From NCBI GenBank assembly GCA_033239005.1, contig BSQZ01000006.1:12699662-12763661 (forward strand): a DNA stretch of 64,000 nt. Reading direction: 5' to 3'. The position numbers and the translations under genes were made by a program. This DNA comes from Lamellibrachia satsuma (Eukaryota; Annelida; Polychaeta; Sabellida; Siboglinidae). Below, piece after piece: positions 50,440 to 60,929 of the stretch. The notes beneath the pieces were generated by a model. It saw only the letters and a program-made list of their open reading frames with translations. It ran no database searches and was not told where the DNA came from. How positions within the stretch are numbered: position 1 is the stretch's first letter; the number at the start of each line of letters is the position of its first letter.

Positions 50440-51345
50440 ACAACTAAATCGGGTTGATTGATTCAACACATAACCAATGTTTGGGTTGTGACAAGAAAGT
50501 TATTAGTTTAGTTGCACATACTAACAAAGTTAGGGTTTTGACAACAAAAACTGATACTTTGGTTGCACATACAACCATAGTGTGGTTTCTGGCAACTAAA
50601 TACGGTAGATCGGTTCCACATCTAAACCATGTTTGGTTCTGACAACAAAACATGATAGCTTGGTTTACCAGACAACCAAAATCTGGTTTATAAACTAAAT
50701 ATGAAGCTCTGTTTGCACGTACAACCACACTTTGTGTTCTGACTAAATCTGACAGTTTTGTTGCACAGACAACCACAGTTTGGAATATAACAACTGAATC
50801 TGATAGTTTGGTTGAACAGACAAGAAATGTTTCAATTCTGACAACTAAATCTGATAGTTTGGTTGCACAGATAACCAATGTTTCAGTTTTTACAACTAAA
50901 TATGAAAGTTTAATTGGTTGCACAGATAACCAATGTTTCCGTTTTGACAACTAAATCTGATAGTTTGGTTGCACAGATAATCAATGTTTCCGTTTTGACA
51001 TCTAAATCTGATAGTTTGGTTGAACAGATAACCACAGTTTGGAATATGACAACTGAATCTGATAGTTTGGTTGAACAGATAACCAATGTTTCAGTTTTGA
51101 CAACTAAATATGATAGTTTGGTTGCACATATAACCACAGTTTGGAATATGACAACTGAATCTGATAGTTTGGTTGAACAGACAAGAAATGTTTCAATTCT
51201 GACAACTAAATCTGATAGTTTGGTTGCACAGATAACCAATGTTTCAGTTTTGACAACTAAATATGATAGTTTGGTTGCACAGATAACCACAGTTTGGAAT
51301 ATGACAACTGAATCTGATATTTTGGTAGCACAGATAACCAATCAA
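50440..51345. repeat. 51-bp tandem array, about 18 units
   Basis: Unit: tctgatagtttggttgcaca, then gataaccaatgtttcagttt, then tgacaactaaa. The last nine units are regular and give open frames on both strands (17-residue repeat SDSLVAQITNVSVLTTK on plus, 50914-51384; an antisense frame at 50910-51341). I treat it as satellite DNA, not as a gene, because openness follows from a stop-free unit whose length is divisible by 3. Homologous to 34270-34720. Confidence 0.9.
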
Positions 51346-51349
51346 GTAC

Positions 51350-51622
51350 ATTGCCTTCACCTTTGTGCATATGTAACTGATTAGGTCGTGACATTTTATG
51401 ACATGGCTGTATATCCCGCCAGTTGGGAACTTCGTCAATAAAAGACCCACTGAAGTATTGGTTTATTATAATTATATAATCATACATATTAGTGACTTGA
51501 GAAACATTGCAATTTTTTTTAATCATAATTTGTATTCACCGGACTCTGCACACTCAAGCTGAGGACACACGTACGCACGCAGACGCACACGCACACGCAC
51601 ACGCACACGCACACGCACACGC

Positions 51623-51662
<40 letters not shown>

Positions 51663-52174
51663 TTGATTCCCCTCCTAATTTGTCTCTTATGTTTGCTAAA
51701 ATCCACACGGATTTGGTGGGGGTACGTGACCCTCACATCGGTCCAAGGGGGTGGTTCGCAGCCACCAAATTCTCGCTCGCCGCCCCCCAATACAAATTCT
51801 TGGCTCGGGTGTATTCGGTGGAGCCAATCAAAAGGCGGGGATAAATGGTTATGGTCAAAGTTAGTTAGGGTTAGTGTTAGGCTTCGAACGAATACGCAGT
51901 CGACCAGCATCTACAATTATGTTTGCCATTGGTAGTTATTATAACGTTTCCTGGGGACATTGGACAATTTGTCCAACGTTTTCGTTAAACATCCCATTAA
52001 ACATGCAATAACATATTTCACGTGTGAAATAAGTAATAAAAAATATCACGCAATAAACCAAATAGTTTTTCAGTAAAACTCATCCACAGCTGATGCCGCT
52101 GAATTTCGAACCAACCCGGTGGCTGATTTTGGAATGTTAGTGTGTTCTGCAGAATAGCCTCTGCATAACTGTCA
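51350..52174. other. Block C 3' flank, shared with 34721-35744
   Basis: No gene. Contains the (ACGCAC)n/(CA)n tract at 51571-51659. Collinear words match block A: ccagttgggaacttcgtc, ggttcgcagccaccaaattc and tttcgaaccaacccggtgg. Confidence 0.7.
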
Positions 52175-52507
52175 ATTTATTAAAGTGAAACCAAAAGCAT
52201 TGTTTGGGGCCTATGCACCTATAAGAGTGCCACAAAAACTAAACATTTGCAACTATAATCAAGAATATCACGCAAGTGGTTTACTGGGAATCTGTTATAA
52301 AAAAGTGCGAAATTCTGGTATAATATATTTTTTGGTGATGGTTGACATATTAATCAGTGTTTGCAATTTTGATCAATCAGCGGCGAGCAGCCCCTTAACC
52401 CCCAACTCGGCTGTGACGTAGGCTGTGCATATTGCGTATATTTTAACGTGATTGAGATGTGCAGTTATATTTTTATATTGCACTTACACGCATCAAAAAC
52501 TCCTACA

Positions 52508-52875
52508 ATGCTGTGCTGTACAGCATTCGGATGTAAACATGATTCAGCGATGTACAGAGAGTTGTCTGTTTTCGATTTCCTCTGAAAAACAGACAGTAGT
52601 GAAGCAATGAATTCACAATTGCGGGCGGACTTGTTGGAAGCCCACGCGATATGCTAGACTTTGTTAGGCCCATTTTGAAGAGTCGTGTTTTGAAGTTGAT
52701 TTTTTATGAACTAATGGGCCAAGATCCTTCAAAACGTCGGACATGGAGAACGTTAAAGCCTGAAGCGGTACCGACAATCTTCCAGCCTGTACCTCAGTCC
52801 TCGACCGAAGGTTATGACACAACGCATACACTCGATCAAGAGAACTATCGTTTACATTGGCTAATATATATATAA
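52508..52875 (+). pseudogene. THAP zinc-finger domain relic
   Basis: From 52508 the frame reads MLCCTAFGCKH and LSVFDFL then stop, matching the C-x(2-4)-C start and the F-F core of a THAP domain. After a frame change, 52722-52800 reads PSKRRTWRTLKPEAVPTIFQ, with the characteristic AVPTIF ending of THAP domains. The central tryptophan and C-x2-H pair are not clearly preserved. It lies 330 bp inside the left TIR and is probably the 5' part of the element's own transposase gene. Confidence 0.7.
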
Positions 52876-53159
52876 GATAAAGTGATTTATTTACTTAAAT
52901 TACATACATAAGGTAATATCTGACATAGTGGTAGTAAACGTTTTCGGTAAAAAGGAATTAACAGCAGGATTTTAGCGTAATTTAGTACACACTGACTTCG
53001 TTGTTTTGTTACACAGTGTTCTCCGTATTCGCTAGGTGGCAGGATTTTTTTCTCACGCGAGGTTAATAGAAGACACAGTTAACAAGTATATTAGACTAAA
53101 GTGTTCTTTTGATCACAAAAAACAGCCTTATTCAAGGCTAACGTAGCAAACTAATTAAA

Positions 53160-55258
53160 ACTAAATTGTATGATGGTGCCGTGCAAACGGCAGTTAAAGG
53201 CCACAAGGCACTTAATTTGTGGCAGTTGCAGTAACTGAGTGGACTTCGTCAAGTCTGGGTGCGAGAAGTCCTGGGCTGAGGTCCAGGCAGATAGTTTTAG
53301 TTTTGAGTGTAGGGGATGCGCGAAGATGAAGGAACTAGAGGTGGAGTTGGAAGAGCTGAGGCTGCTCGTTGTGGCAATGGTGGGAAGGGAACAGGGGAGT
53401 TGTGCCAGTAGTTCCGGTGGGGGAACAGTAGACGATAAAGTGGGGAAAGACACAAGAGATGCTAGGGAGAGCTCACCTCAGCCAGGGAGGAAGCTGAGAG
53501 GAGGGAAGGTGAGAGGTCATAGGGAGACAGGACGTAAGGAGACGGGAAGGAAAGGAATGGGAGGGAAGACAACCGGAGTGAAGGAGAGGGGAGTAGAGGA
53601 GACATGAGGGAAGGAGAAGGGAGTGGGGGAGACGGGAGGGAAGACAACCGGAGTGAAGGAGAGGGGAGTAGCGGAGACAGGAGGGAAGGAGAAGGGAGTG
53701 GGGGAGACGGGAGGGAAAACAACCGGAGTGAAGGGGGGGAGTAGGGGAGACAGGAGGGAAGGAGAAGGGAGTGGGGGAGACGGAAGGGATAACAACCGGA
53801 GTGAAGGAGAGGGGAGTGGGAGAGACAAGAGCAAAGGAGTGGGAAGTGGGGGGAGACAGGATGGAAGGGGTCAGGACATAATGTGATGGAGGGGATCGAA
53901 AGGAAGAGTTATTCTGTAGCAGTGATAGAGGGGGTGAGGAAGAGAGCGAGGGTGTTTGTGGGGGATTCGATAGTTAGGAAGATTGACAGAGTCTTAAACA
54001 AGGGAGATGATGTGGTGGTCTGCTTGCTTGGAGCCAAAATAGAGGCGATAACTGAGAGGGTAAACAAACATCGTAGGGTCGGGTAAGGGTGGATCTGTTT
54101 TAGTACACGTAGGGACAAATAACGTAGAGAGGGAGGGTACAACTGCCATAGTTAGGAAATATAGGCAGTTGGTCAGAACACTAAAACAGACGCGGGTTGA
54201 GCAGGTAATACTGTCAGGGATTTTACCTGTAATGGGCAGGAGGGGTCACAAATATCGAAATTGTCGGGGGATGGCAATTAACATGTTAGTCCAGAGGCTG
54301 TGTAGGGAAGAGGAAGTTGGATTTGTGGATTTATGGGGAAGTTTTGTTGGGAGGGCTGATATGTACATGAAGTTTGGGCTTCATTTAGACCTAAATGGTT
54401 ACTTCAGTTCAGTGTTTACCAAAGAAGATATTAGTTCATTACCAGTTGCTGATGCTAAATTTCAGGGGGCTAAATCTGAATATTTAGGACCGTTAGTTGT
54501 AACTCCAGAATTGGTAGCTAAGAAAATAAAGGCAATGAAGGATAACAAATCACCGGGAGTGGATGGGATTCCTCCAAAATTACTAATGGAAACAGTAGAT
54601 CAAATCAGTATACCACTTGCAAGAGTATTCAACTTGTCATTAAAAGAGGGAGTTGTTCCGTTTGAATGGAAAGAAGCAAACATCATACCATTATTTAAAA
54701 AGGGTTCGAGAAATAAGTCAGAGAATTACAGACCAGTGAGTTTAACGTCAGTGAATTGTAAATTATTATAAAGGTTAATTAAAGACCATATGGTGGACTT
54801 CCTCGTTAAGCATAAATTATTAAATTCATCTCAACATGGATTCCTTAAAGCGAGGTCATGCTTAACAAATATGTTATGTTTTTTGGAAGAAATCACTAAG
54901 TGGATAGACGTGGGATCGCCAGTAGATATTATCTACTTAGATTTTCAGAAAGCTTTTGACAAAGTGCCACATCAAAGATTACTACTTAAATTAAAAGCCC
55001 ATGGTATCGGGGATGGCATAACTGACTGGATAGAACAATGGCTGACTGACAGAAGACAACGAGTTGTAGTAGATGGAGAAGTTTCAAATCTCAGGAGGGC
55101 GGGTTATAAGTAGGTGAACATTGTTGGACTCTCGATAAGCCAATGGCTTCCTTGTCCACTTGCCATCTGGGCCTTTGGCTTGGATGGCAAATCTTGTTAA
55201 ATCTTGAACTGTCAAATCGGAAAGCGAGGCGGTTAGTAAACAATGAATGAATGAAATA
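53160..55258 (+). mobile_element. CR1-like LINE, internally deleted (ORF1 esterase fused to RT)
   Basis: ORF1 starts near 53160 with a cysteine-rich finger (HLICGSCSN, SFECRGC), broken by an in-frame TGA at 53236-53238. A Glu/Lys/Gly-rich region follows, expanded as a minisatellite (53560-53870). Next is an SGNH-esterase-like domain: FVGDSIVRK near 53955, GTNN near 54111, and GLHL near 54375, where the expected Asp before GLHL is Phe. There the sequence jumps directly into RT sequence (YFSSVFTKED, KIKAMKDNKSPGVDGIP, FKKGSRNKSENYRPVSL, LDFQKAFDKVPHQRL). The endonuclease domain is deleted. A second deletion at about 55090 joins VDGEVSNL to the 3' tail. The tail ends in (AATG)n at 55240-55256. 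The element is dead, but many segments are well preserved, so insertion is fairly recent. Confidence 0.85.
53560..53870. repeat. Purine-rich minisatellite within CR1-like ORF1
   Basis: Tandem copies, about 75 bp with internal shorter periods, of gggagggaagacaaccggag and related ggagacaggagggaaggag sequence. The strand is almost entirely purine. Confidence 0.9.
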
Positions 55259-55589
55259 TCTTGCCAAATAAGTTGATTTTAGACCCAAACAGCATGTCCA
55301 AACTTATTGGCAAGTATGTGACTAAAATCGTCTACGTCTACGATTAAGCGTTTAAAATTGAAATTGTGGGAAACCTAGTCAGCACTCTTGACGTAGGATT
55401 CTGAACAAATATGTCGCTGCCCATGCAAAAAAAGATTTTCGGTGTTCAACGAGGTATATTTAGTTAACCACTTGCGTGATATTCTTGATTATAGTTGCAA
55501 GTGGTTAGTTTTCAAGTACTCTAATAGGTGCAAAGGCCCCAAAATGCCTTTGGTTTCACTTTAAATAAGGCCAGCTTACACAGAACCAA

Positions 55590-55945
55590 CGCAAAGTCTC
55601 AAACAAACGTTCTGGTTTGACAAACAGAGGACTAGTTTAGTAAACAAAAGCCAAAATGTGTTTCATAAGTTGAGATTGGGCGCAAAAAGCATGACCACGT
55701 CCCATTGGCAAGCATAGGAATATGTGTATATACAAATATATTTTCATTTGGCGAGCGAATAATACCAGACTATGACACTCATGACGTAGGGTTATCTAAC
55801 TGTATGGCACAGCCCGTGAGCATAAGATGCTGTGTATTCACCAAGGTGTTCCTAGTAAACTACTGGCGTGATATAAATTGCTGTTGCAAATAGTTATGTT
55901 TTAGTCATTCGTATAGGTGCGTAGTCCCAGAACCATGATTTTTGT
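55590..55945. mobile_element. Partial TIR element (MITE-like), copy C
   Basis: Aligns with 35945-36310 (blocks caaatatattttcatttggc, gacgtagggttat, agatgctgtgtattc and ctactggcgtgatat). It is adjacent to the right TIR of the larger element. The left TIR was not found. Confidence 0.6.
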
Positions 55946-56019
55946 TTCCCTATAAAACTAATAGCAGATAGCAGAATTTTATGGCGCTGAATTTGGCAGT
56001 TTGTATTTTTGTGTTTTCT

Positions 56020-56400
56020 ATATACCTTGTATGATGGAGAGACAAGGGCCACACGCAAGAACAAAGAAATGATACCCTCGTACTTGAGAACGGAGCTTAC
56101 AATGCTGAGGTGGAATGCGGAAATATCCTTGCTAGAGAGAAAACGAAAGGAAGATCAAAGAAAGGAGACGGGTGTGTTCTGCGTAACAGATGAACCAAGA
56201 AAGATCAGATTGTGGTGGTTCGGTCGTGTTATATTTAGGGAGAACGATAATGCGATAAGGAAGGCGTGGAGGTTGCTGATGGATGGAGAACGCAGCAGGG
56301 CACGACGAAGGATAAGGATGAGAGATGTGGTGAGGAGAGACACGGAGGTGGTAGAAGTTGTGGAGGAGGAAGCAATGACAGGACGTCGTGGCGGATAAGA
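56020..56400 (+). mobile_element. LINE C-terminal relic, copy C
   Basis: A 129-codon open frame (56009-56398) shows LRTELTMLRWNAEISLL, RKIRLWWFGRVIFREND, IRKAWRLLMDGERSRARRR and MRDVVRRDTEVVEV. These are the typical C-terminal LRWFGHV, GRR and W-MD blocks of several LINE clades. It is not a host gene. Paralogous to the relic at 36340-36660, and it marks the right end of the duplicated GPCR block. Confidence 0.75.
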
Positions 56401-57054
56401 ATCCAAGCGGCCACTGCCGACACGGATTAAAACTAATAATACAGTATTTCAATAACATAGTTACAAATCAACGTCGTAGGAATTACCGTTTTCCAAAAGT
56501 GATTACATTGTCGACAAAGGATTAACAGCCATGTGTTGATACGCGAGCGGTCAGTGTCTGTGTTCTTTGCCATAAATCTAAAGATTTATTCCAGTAGCAT
56601 AGGAGACACTAACTTTACTACTTTACTTTACTAAGGCTTCTTTGTGTCTGTAATGCCGGATGAACGTATGCGCATCGGAAAGAAGAATAAATTGTCTATC
56701 AGAAGCACCATTTAGATTGGACGTTGCTGCAAGCATGTGTGTATGCATCCATTTGAAATAACGTTATAACATTTTAAAACCGTTACTATGATGTTTAGAA
56801 ATAATGTTATGATAATGTTAAAAACACTCGACAACATAACGTCAATAAAACGTTCTATAAAAACCTTTTCATGACAATTCCACAACATTCTTATAATGTC
56901 TTTGTATTAGTTGGATGTATGAGCACAATATTTCTACAACATTTGTTATCTCATTCAACTGAATATATTATGTCAGTTCAATTGAATAAGCTTAATTATA
57001 GTCTAAGACATAGCACCGACTTTAAAATGTCCCATCGTCAAAAACTCAACACTT
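56401..57054. other. Spacer; 56530-56680 repeats 48640-48840
   Basis: No gene. 56750-56900 contains several ataacgttataac/aaaacgtt-type words that look like a small MITE, but ends were not defined. Confidence 0.5.
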
Positions 57055-57540
57055 GCTGAAATTTGGCAAAAATTCTCCAGTACTTTGGGTTCCAGTCAAC
57101 AGGAGCGCATTTCCTAGATTTAGCTAACATTCGATTTGAACCAGATGGGCGTACGGAGGATCTGTTCCAGCGGCTCACTGCTTTTTTAGGACAATCTACT
57201 CACTGTGGTTGTGGCGTCATCCATCATGGAGTTGCTACATATGTCGATGAAGAAGTGTCGCCCTCGCTTGAGAACACTAATGTTTATATCTTTTTGCAAC
57301 TTATCAAACCCGGCCTTCCGCTACTCATCAAGCAGGTGCAGAGTTGCGCAACCGTTCTTTGGCTTCACTAAAGCCAAATATCTCTCAAGCACTTGCTTCC
57401 CACCAGGACGAGCTACGCCCATTGCGTACACTCGGGCTATGCGTATTGGGGTTGGCTTCGGCTACAACCACACATCTGTCTCGTCTAATGAGCCAATGTC
57501 CCAAAAAGTCTACAATTGATCAAATTCGTGTCTTTTGTCT
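57055..57540 (+). pseudogene. Retroelement gag-like fragment
   Basis: Reads LQYFGFQSTGAHFLDLANI, RFEPDGRTEDLFQRLTAFL, VDEEVSPSLENTNVYIFLQL and IKPGLPLLIKQ, then after a frameshift ASLKPNISQALASHQDEL. I recall the order TGAHFLDF, PEDLxQRL, EExSPSLEN, LPxLVKQ, SIKPEISQAL from gag-like proteins of retroelements in marine invertebrates, possibly DIRS- or LTR-type. No protease, RT or recombinase follows in this orientation. The 3' neighbour is an unrelated RTE-like LINE. It is a fragment and non-functional. Confidence 0.5.
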
Positions 57541-57639
57541 CTCATAAAGTGAATTTTTAAGTTAGTTTGACATACAGTGGATTGGTCATGCCATGCGCTT
57601 TCAGTGCATATATAGTTTGGCAATGGGAGACCACTCTAG

Positions 57640-60410
57640 TACAACATCCCAAGACAACAAACATGGTAGCAAAGAAAGGAGAAATCGATATAGGGCTGGA
57701 AAATGACACCCCCAGGATGGAAGGCTCTAATTTAGATACTGGGGAAGGGCGAACTACTGCTGCAAGTACATGCAGCAAAAATGAAGCCGGTGTGCTAAAA
57801 CCGCAAGGAGGGACATTGGCCGATGACGCTACAACGGAAAGAACAGTGGTTAGCCATAGAAATCTGACAGAAATGATGAGAATTGGGACCTGGAATGTGA
57901 GGAGCATGAACCAGGGAAAACTGGACATTGTGAAAAGAGAGATGGAAAGGACTGGTGTACATATGATGGGGTTGAGAGAAATGAAGTGGACGGGGATGGG
58001 ACACTTCAAGACGGATGACTAGGAGGTTTACTACTGTGGACAAGATACTCGGAGGAGGAATGGGGTAGCTTTCATTTGCACGGACGAACTGAAGCGATGT
58101 GTACTGGGCTTCAACACGATCAGTGACAGGGTAATAACGATACGATTAATGCAAACCAGTAAATATGACTGTGATCCAAATATATGCGCAAACATCAACG
58201 GCAGAAGATGAAGAGATAGAACATTTCTATGAGATGGTGCAGAAAGTGGTGGATGAAACACCAAAAGGGGATGTGCTGCACGTGATTGGGGATTGGAATG
58301 CTAAAGTAGGTGACGAAGAGACAACCGGCACAACCGGGAGATTCGGATTAGGAGAACGAAATGAACGAGGAGATCGGCTTGTGGAATTCTGCAACCTGAA
58401 TGGCTTTGTGATCATGAACACGTTTTTCAAGTTACATGCAAGGAGGCTGTATACTTGGAGATCGCCGAATAAAGTCACCAGGAATCAAATTGATTACATA
58501 ATGTGTACAACGAGATGGAGAAGTTCGGTAGGGAGGGTAACAACTCTGCCTGGAGCCGACTGCGGAACCGACCATAACTTGCTCATAGCAGACGTCAAGA
58601 TCAAACTCAAACGGATCAAAAGGACAAAACAATCGACGAAATATGATGTGGAAAACATCGGAGATGAGTATACTGTGGAAGTAAAGCACAGGTTCAGTAG
58701 ACTTCAACTGGTGGACAGAGAACCTGACGAACTATGGAATGACATTAAAGAAATAGTAAAAGACACAGCAGACAAAAAGGTCCCAAAAGCCAAGAGGAAG
58801 AAAGTCACAAAATGGCTATCCGATGAAGCAATGAAAATCGCAGATGAACGAAGAAAAGCGAGAAATAAAGGAGACGATGAAAAATATAGAATATTGAATG
58901 CGGCTTTCCAGAGGAGAGCAAGGAAGGACAAAGAAATGAGCATACAAGAGAAATGCAGACAAACAGAAGAAAGTAACAGGATGGGGAGAACAAGAGATCT
59001 CTTCAAGGAAATTAGACACATCACAGGGTCCCTCAATGCAAGATGTGGAGCCATAAAATCGAGCCCTGGAAAGGTAGTCACAGAAGACAAAGAGGTAAAA
59101 GAAAGATGGCAGCAGTATACGGAAGGACTATACAGAAGAGATCCTAACGTAAATGACACCTTCATCGAGACTGTATATGAGGACGAACCAGAAGTGTTGG
59201 AGTCAGAGATAAAGGACGCACTACGACACATATCAAATAGGAAAGCAGCTGGAATTGATGACATCCCGATATAACTACTAAAAGCAGGAGGAGAGGAAGC
59301 GGTAAAAGTCTTGACCAACATGTGCAACTGTGTATGGAATAAGAAGGAATGGCCATCAGATTGGAAAAAATCAGTGTATGTCCCGATCTACAAAAAAGGA
59401 GGCAAGAAGGAATGTGGAAATTATCGCACAATTGCCTTGATCTCGCACGCAAGCAAGGTACTCTTGAGAGTACTACAGAAAAGGTTGGAGGTGTTCCTGA
59501 TACCAGAACTTCCGATCGAGCAAGCTGGTTTCAGAAGAGGAAGAGGAACGAGGGACCACATTGCAAACCTGAGATGGATGATGGAAAGAGCCAGAGAACA
59601 TCAGCGAGACCTGTATATGTGCTTCATAGACTACAAGAAGGCTTTCGACTGTGTAGACCATGAGAGAATGTGGATCATCCTGAAGGACATGGGGGTACCT
59701 ATACATTTAGTAGTGCTACTGAGAAACCTGTATGCAAACCAGAAAGCGACAGTCAGAACAGAGTTCGGAGAGACGGAACAGTTCGATATCGGGAAAGGTG
59801 TGAGACAGGGCTGCATCCTGTCTCCTTTGCTATTCAACATATACGCAGAGAATATAATGAGAAATGCCTTGGACAAATGGGAGGGCGGGGTCGGCATAGG
59901 AGGAAGGGTGATAACGAATCTGAGATACGCAGACGACACAACTCTAATCGCAGGAACAAAGGAGGACCTGACAGAAATCATGGAAAGAGTAAGGAAAACA
60001 AGCGAGAAAGCAGGCCTATATCTGAATATTTTAAAGACGAAGGTCATGACTACTGGAGATATTGGAGAGGTGTCAGTGGACGAAAAAACCGTGGAGGTGG
60101 TAAGGTGCATTGATCACCAAAGATGGATTATGCGACAAAGAGATACGCAGAAGCATTGCAATGGAATTGCAAAGCCGCAATGGGAGGACTAACAACAGTA
60201 TGGAAAGACAGAGGGATTACGCTTCAGACTAAAGTGAAACTGGTGAAGGCCTTGGTATTCCCAATTGTATTGTATGGAGCGGAGACTTGGACGATGAGAA
60301 AAACCGAGAGGAAGAAAATTGACGCATTTGAGCTGTTGTGCTGGAGACGAGTGATGAGAGTGTCATGGATGGAGAGAAAAACAAACGTATGCATGCTAAA
60401 TTCGGTGATG
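57640..60410 (+). mobile_element. RTE/BovB-like LINE, nearly full length, ORF2 broken
   Basis: Endonuclease: MRIGTWNVRSM (about 57877), LREMKWTG, IGDWNAKVGDEE, NQIDYIM and GADCGTDHNLL. Reverse transcriptase: NRKAAGIDDIP, KECGNYRTIALIS, QAGFRRGRGTRD, FIDYKKAFDCVDHER (motif A), GKGVRQGCILSPLLFNIY (motif B) and LRYADDTTLIAG (motif C, YADD at 59926-59937). C-terminal: LVFPIVLYGAETWTM. All catalytic blocks look intact. The reading frame is broken by TAG at 58021-58023 within the endonuclease, a frameshift near 58160, TAA at 59272-59274 just after the RT start, and a frameshift near 60105-60180. It ends abruptly near 60410 inside the C-terminal domain. The 5' leader includes an open stretch from 57567. 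Confidence 0.85.
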
Positions 60411-60920
60411 AAAATCCAGATACACAAATATCTCTCTCCTTCTTCTGTCTAGATAGACCGAAGCATGTTATCCTGGTACGCTTCGCAAACAATAGCATCT
60501 GCTTATGCCACAAGCATCAGAACGTCGCCTTTAAACTAAGATCCATAAGACAGCTGGGAATGCCAACAAACCAGGACGTGTTCTGTAAGCAGGTGTCTGG
60601 TGAAGAGTTCATTGATAAGTTGAACAGTCTGGAATTCACCACAGTGAAGCTTGACGAGTGGCGACGAGTGACCATTGTCCTGCCAGATGGCAAGTCCTCA
60701 GACGGATTCGACAAGTGCTTGATGAGGTTCCTACAATGCAGTTCTGTGAGACGCCTGATTACACAGATCCGCAAGCTGCAGGAGATCATGCCAGCGACGT
60801 TTGTGACCATTCAAATGGACTTTGCTGAAAAATATGTCTGCTGCATGAATGAGGAGATCCAAAATGCCTCCTTCGACAGCCAACAAGTAACACGAGCATG
60901 GCCTTCTCCCCAAGCGATCC
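60395..60920 (+). pseudogene. Orphan conserved ORF fragment between two retroelements
   Basis: An open frame gives LDRPKHVILVRFANNSICLC, HKHQNVAFKLRSIRQLG, EFTTVKLDEWRRVTIV, RRLITQIRKLQEIMPATFV and MDFAEKYVCCMNEEIQNASF. The order matches a protein type I recall as repetitive in invertebrate genomes, with CxCxxHxN near the start and a QxDFSENxxxxxQxEIQxAxW block near the end (possibly the second catalytic block of a DDE-type transposase). No family name is known to me. It starts inside the broken end of the RTE-like LINE and stops where the BEL/Pao RNase H homology begins on the other strand. Confidence 0.5.
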
Positions 60921-60929
60921 TCTCCGTCA

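Larger units (their letters stand above)
52175..55568 (+). mobile_element. TIR DNA transposon with THAP relic, split by a CR1-like insertion
   Basis: The left end (52179-52300, ttaaagtgaaaccaaaagca onward) and right end (about 55445-55566) are inverted repeats of about 115 bp that match closely. Both contain the words gcaactataatcaagaatat and cacgcaagtggttaact or gtttact. Inside, 52508-52875 carries a THAP-domain relic. The CR1-like element (about 53150-55258) has inserted into it. THAP domains are the DNA-binding modules of P-element-like and Kolobok-type transposases, so one of these superfamilies is likely. No catalytic domain remains visible. The ends match the smaller elements at 35745-36310 and 55590-55945. 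Confidence 0.7.

Noticed and set aside
53462..53834. Minus-strand Ser/Pro/Leu-rich ORFs
   Set aside because: Antisense of the purine-rich minisatellite inside CR1-like ORF1.
56009..56398. 129-codon ORF as a host gene
   Set aside because: Its blocks are LINE C-terminal motifs, and the paralogous locus at 36.4 kb is decayed.
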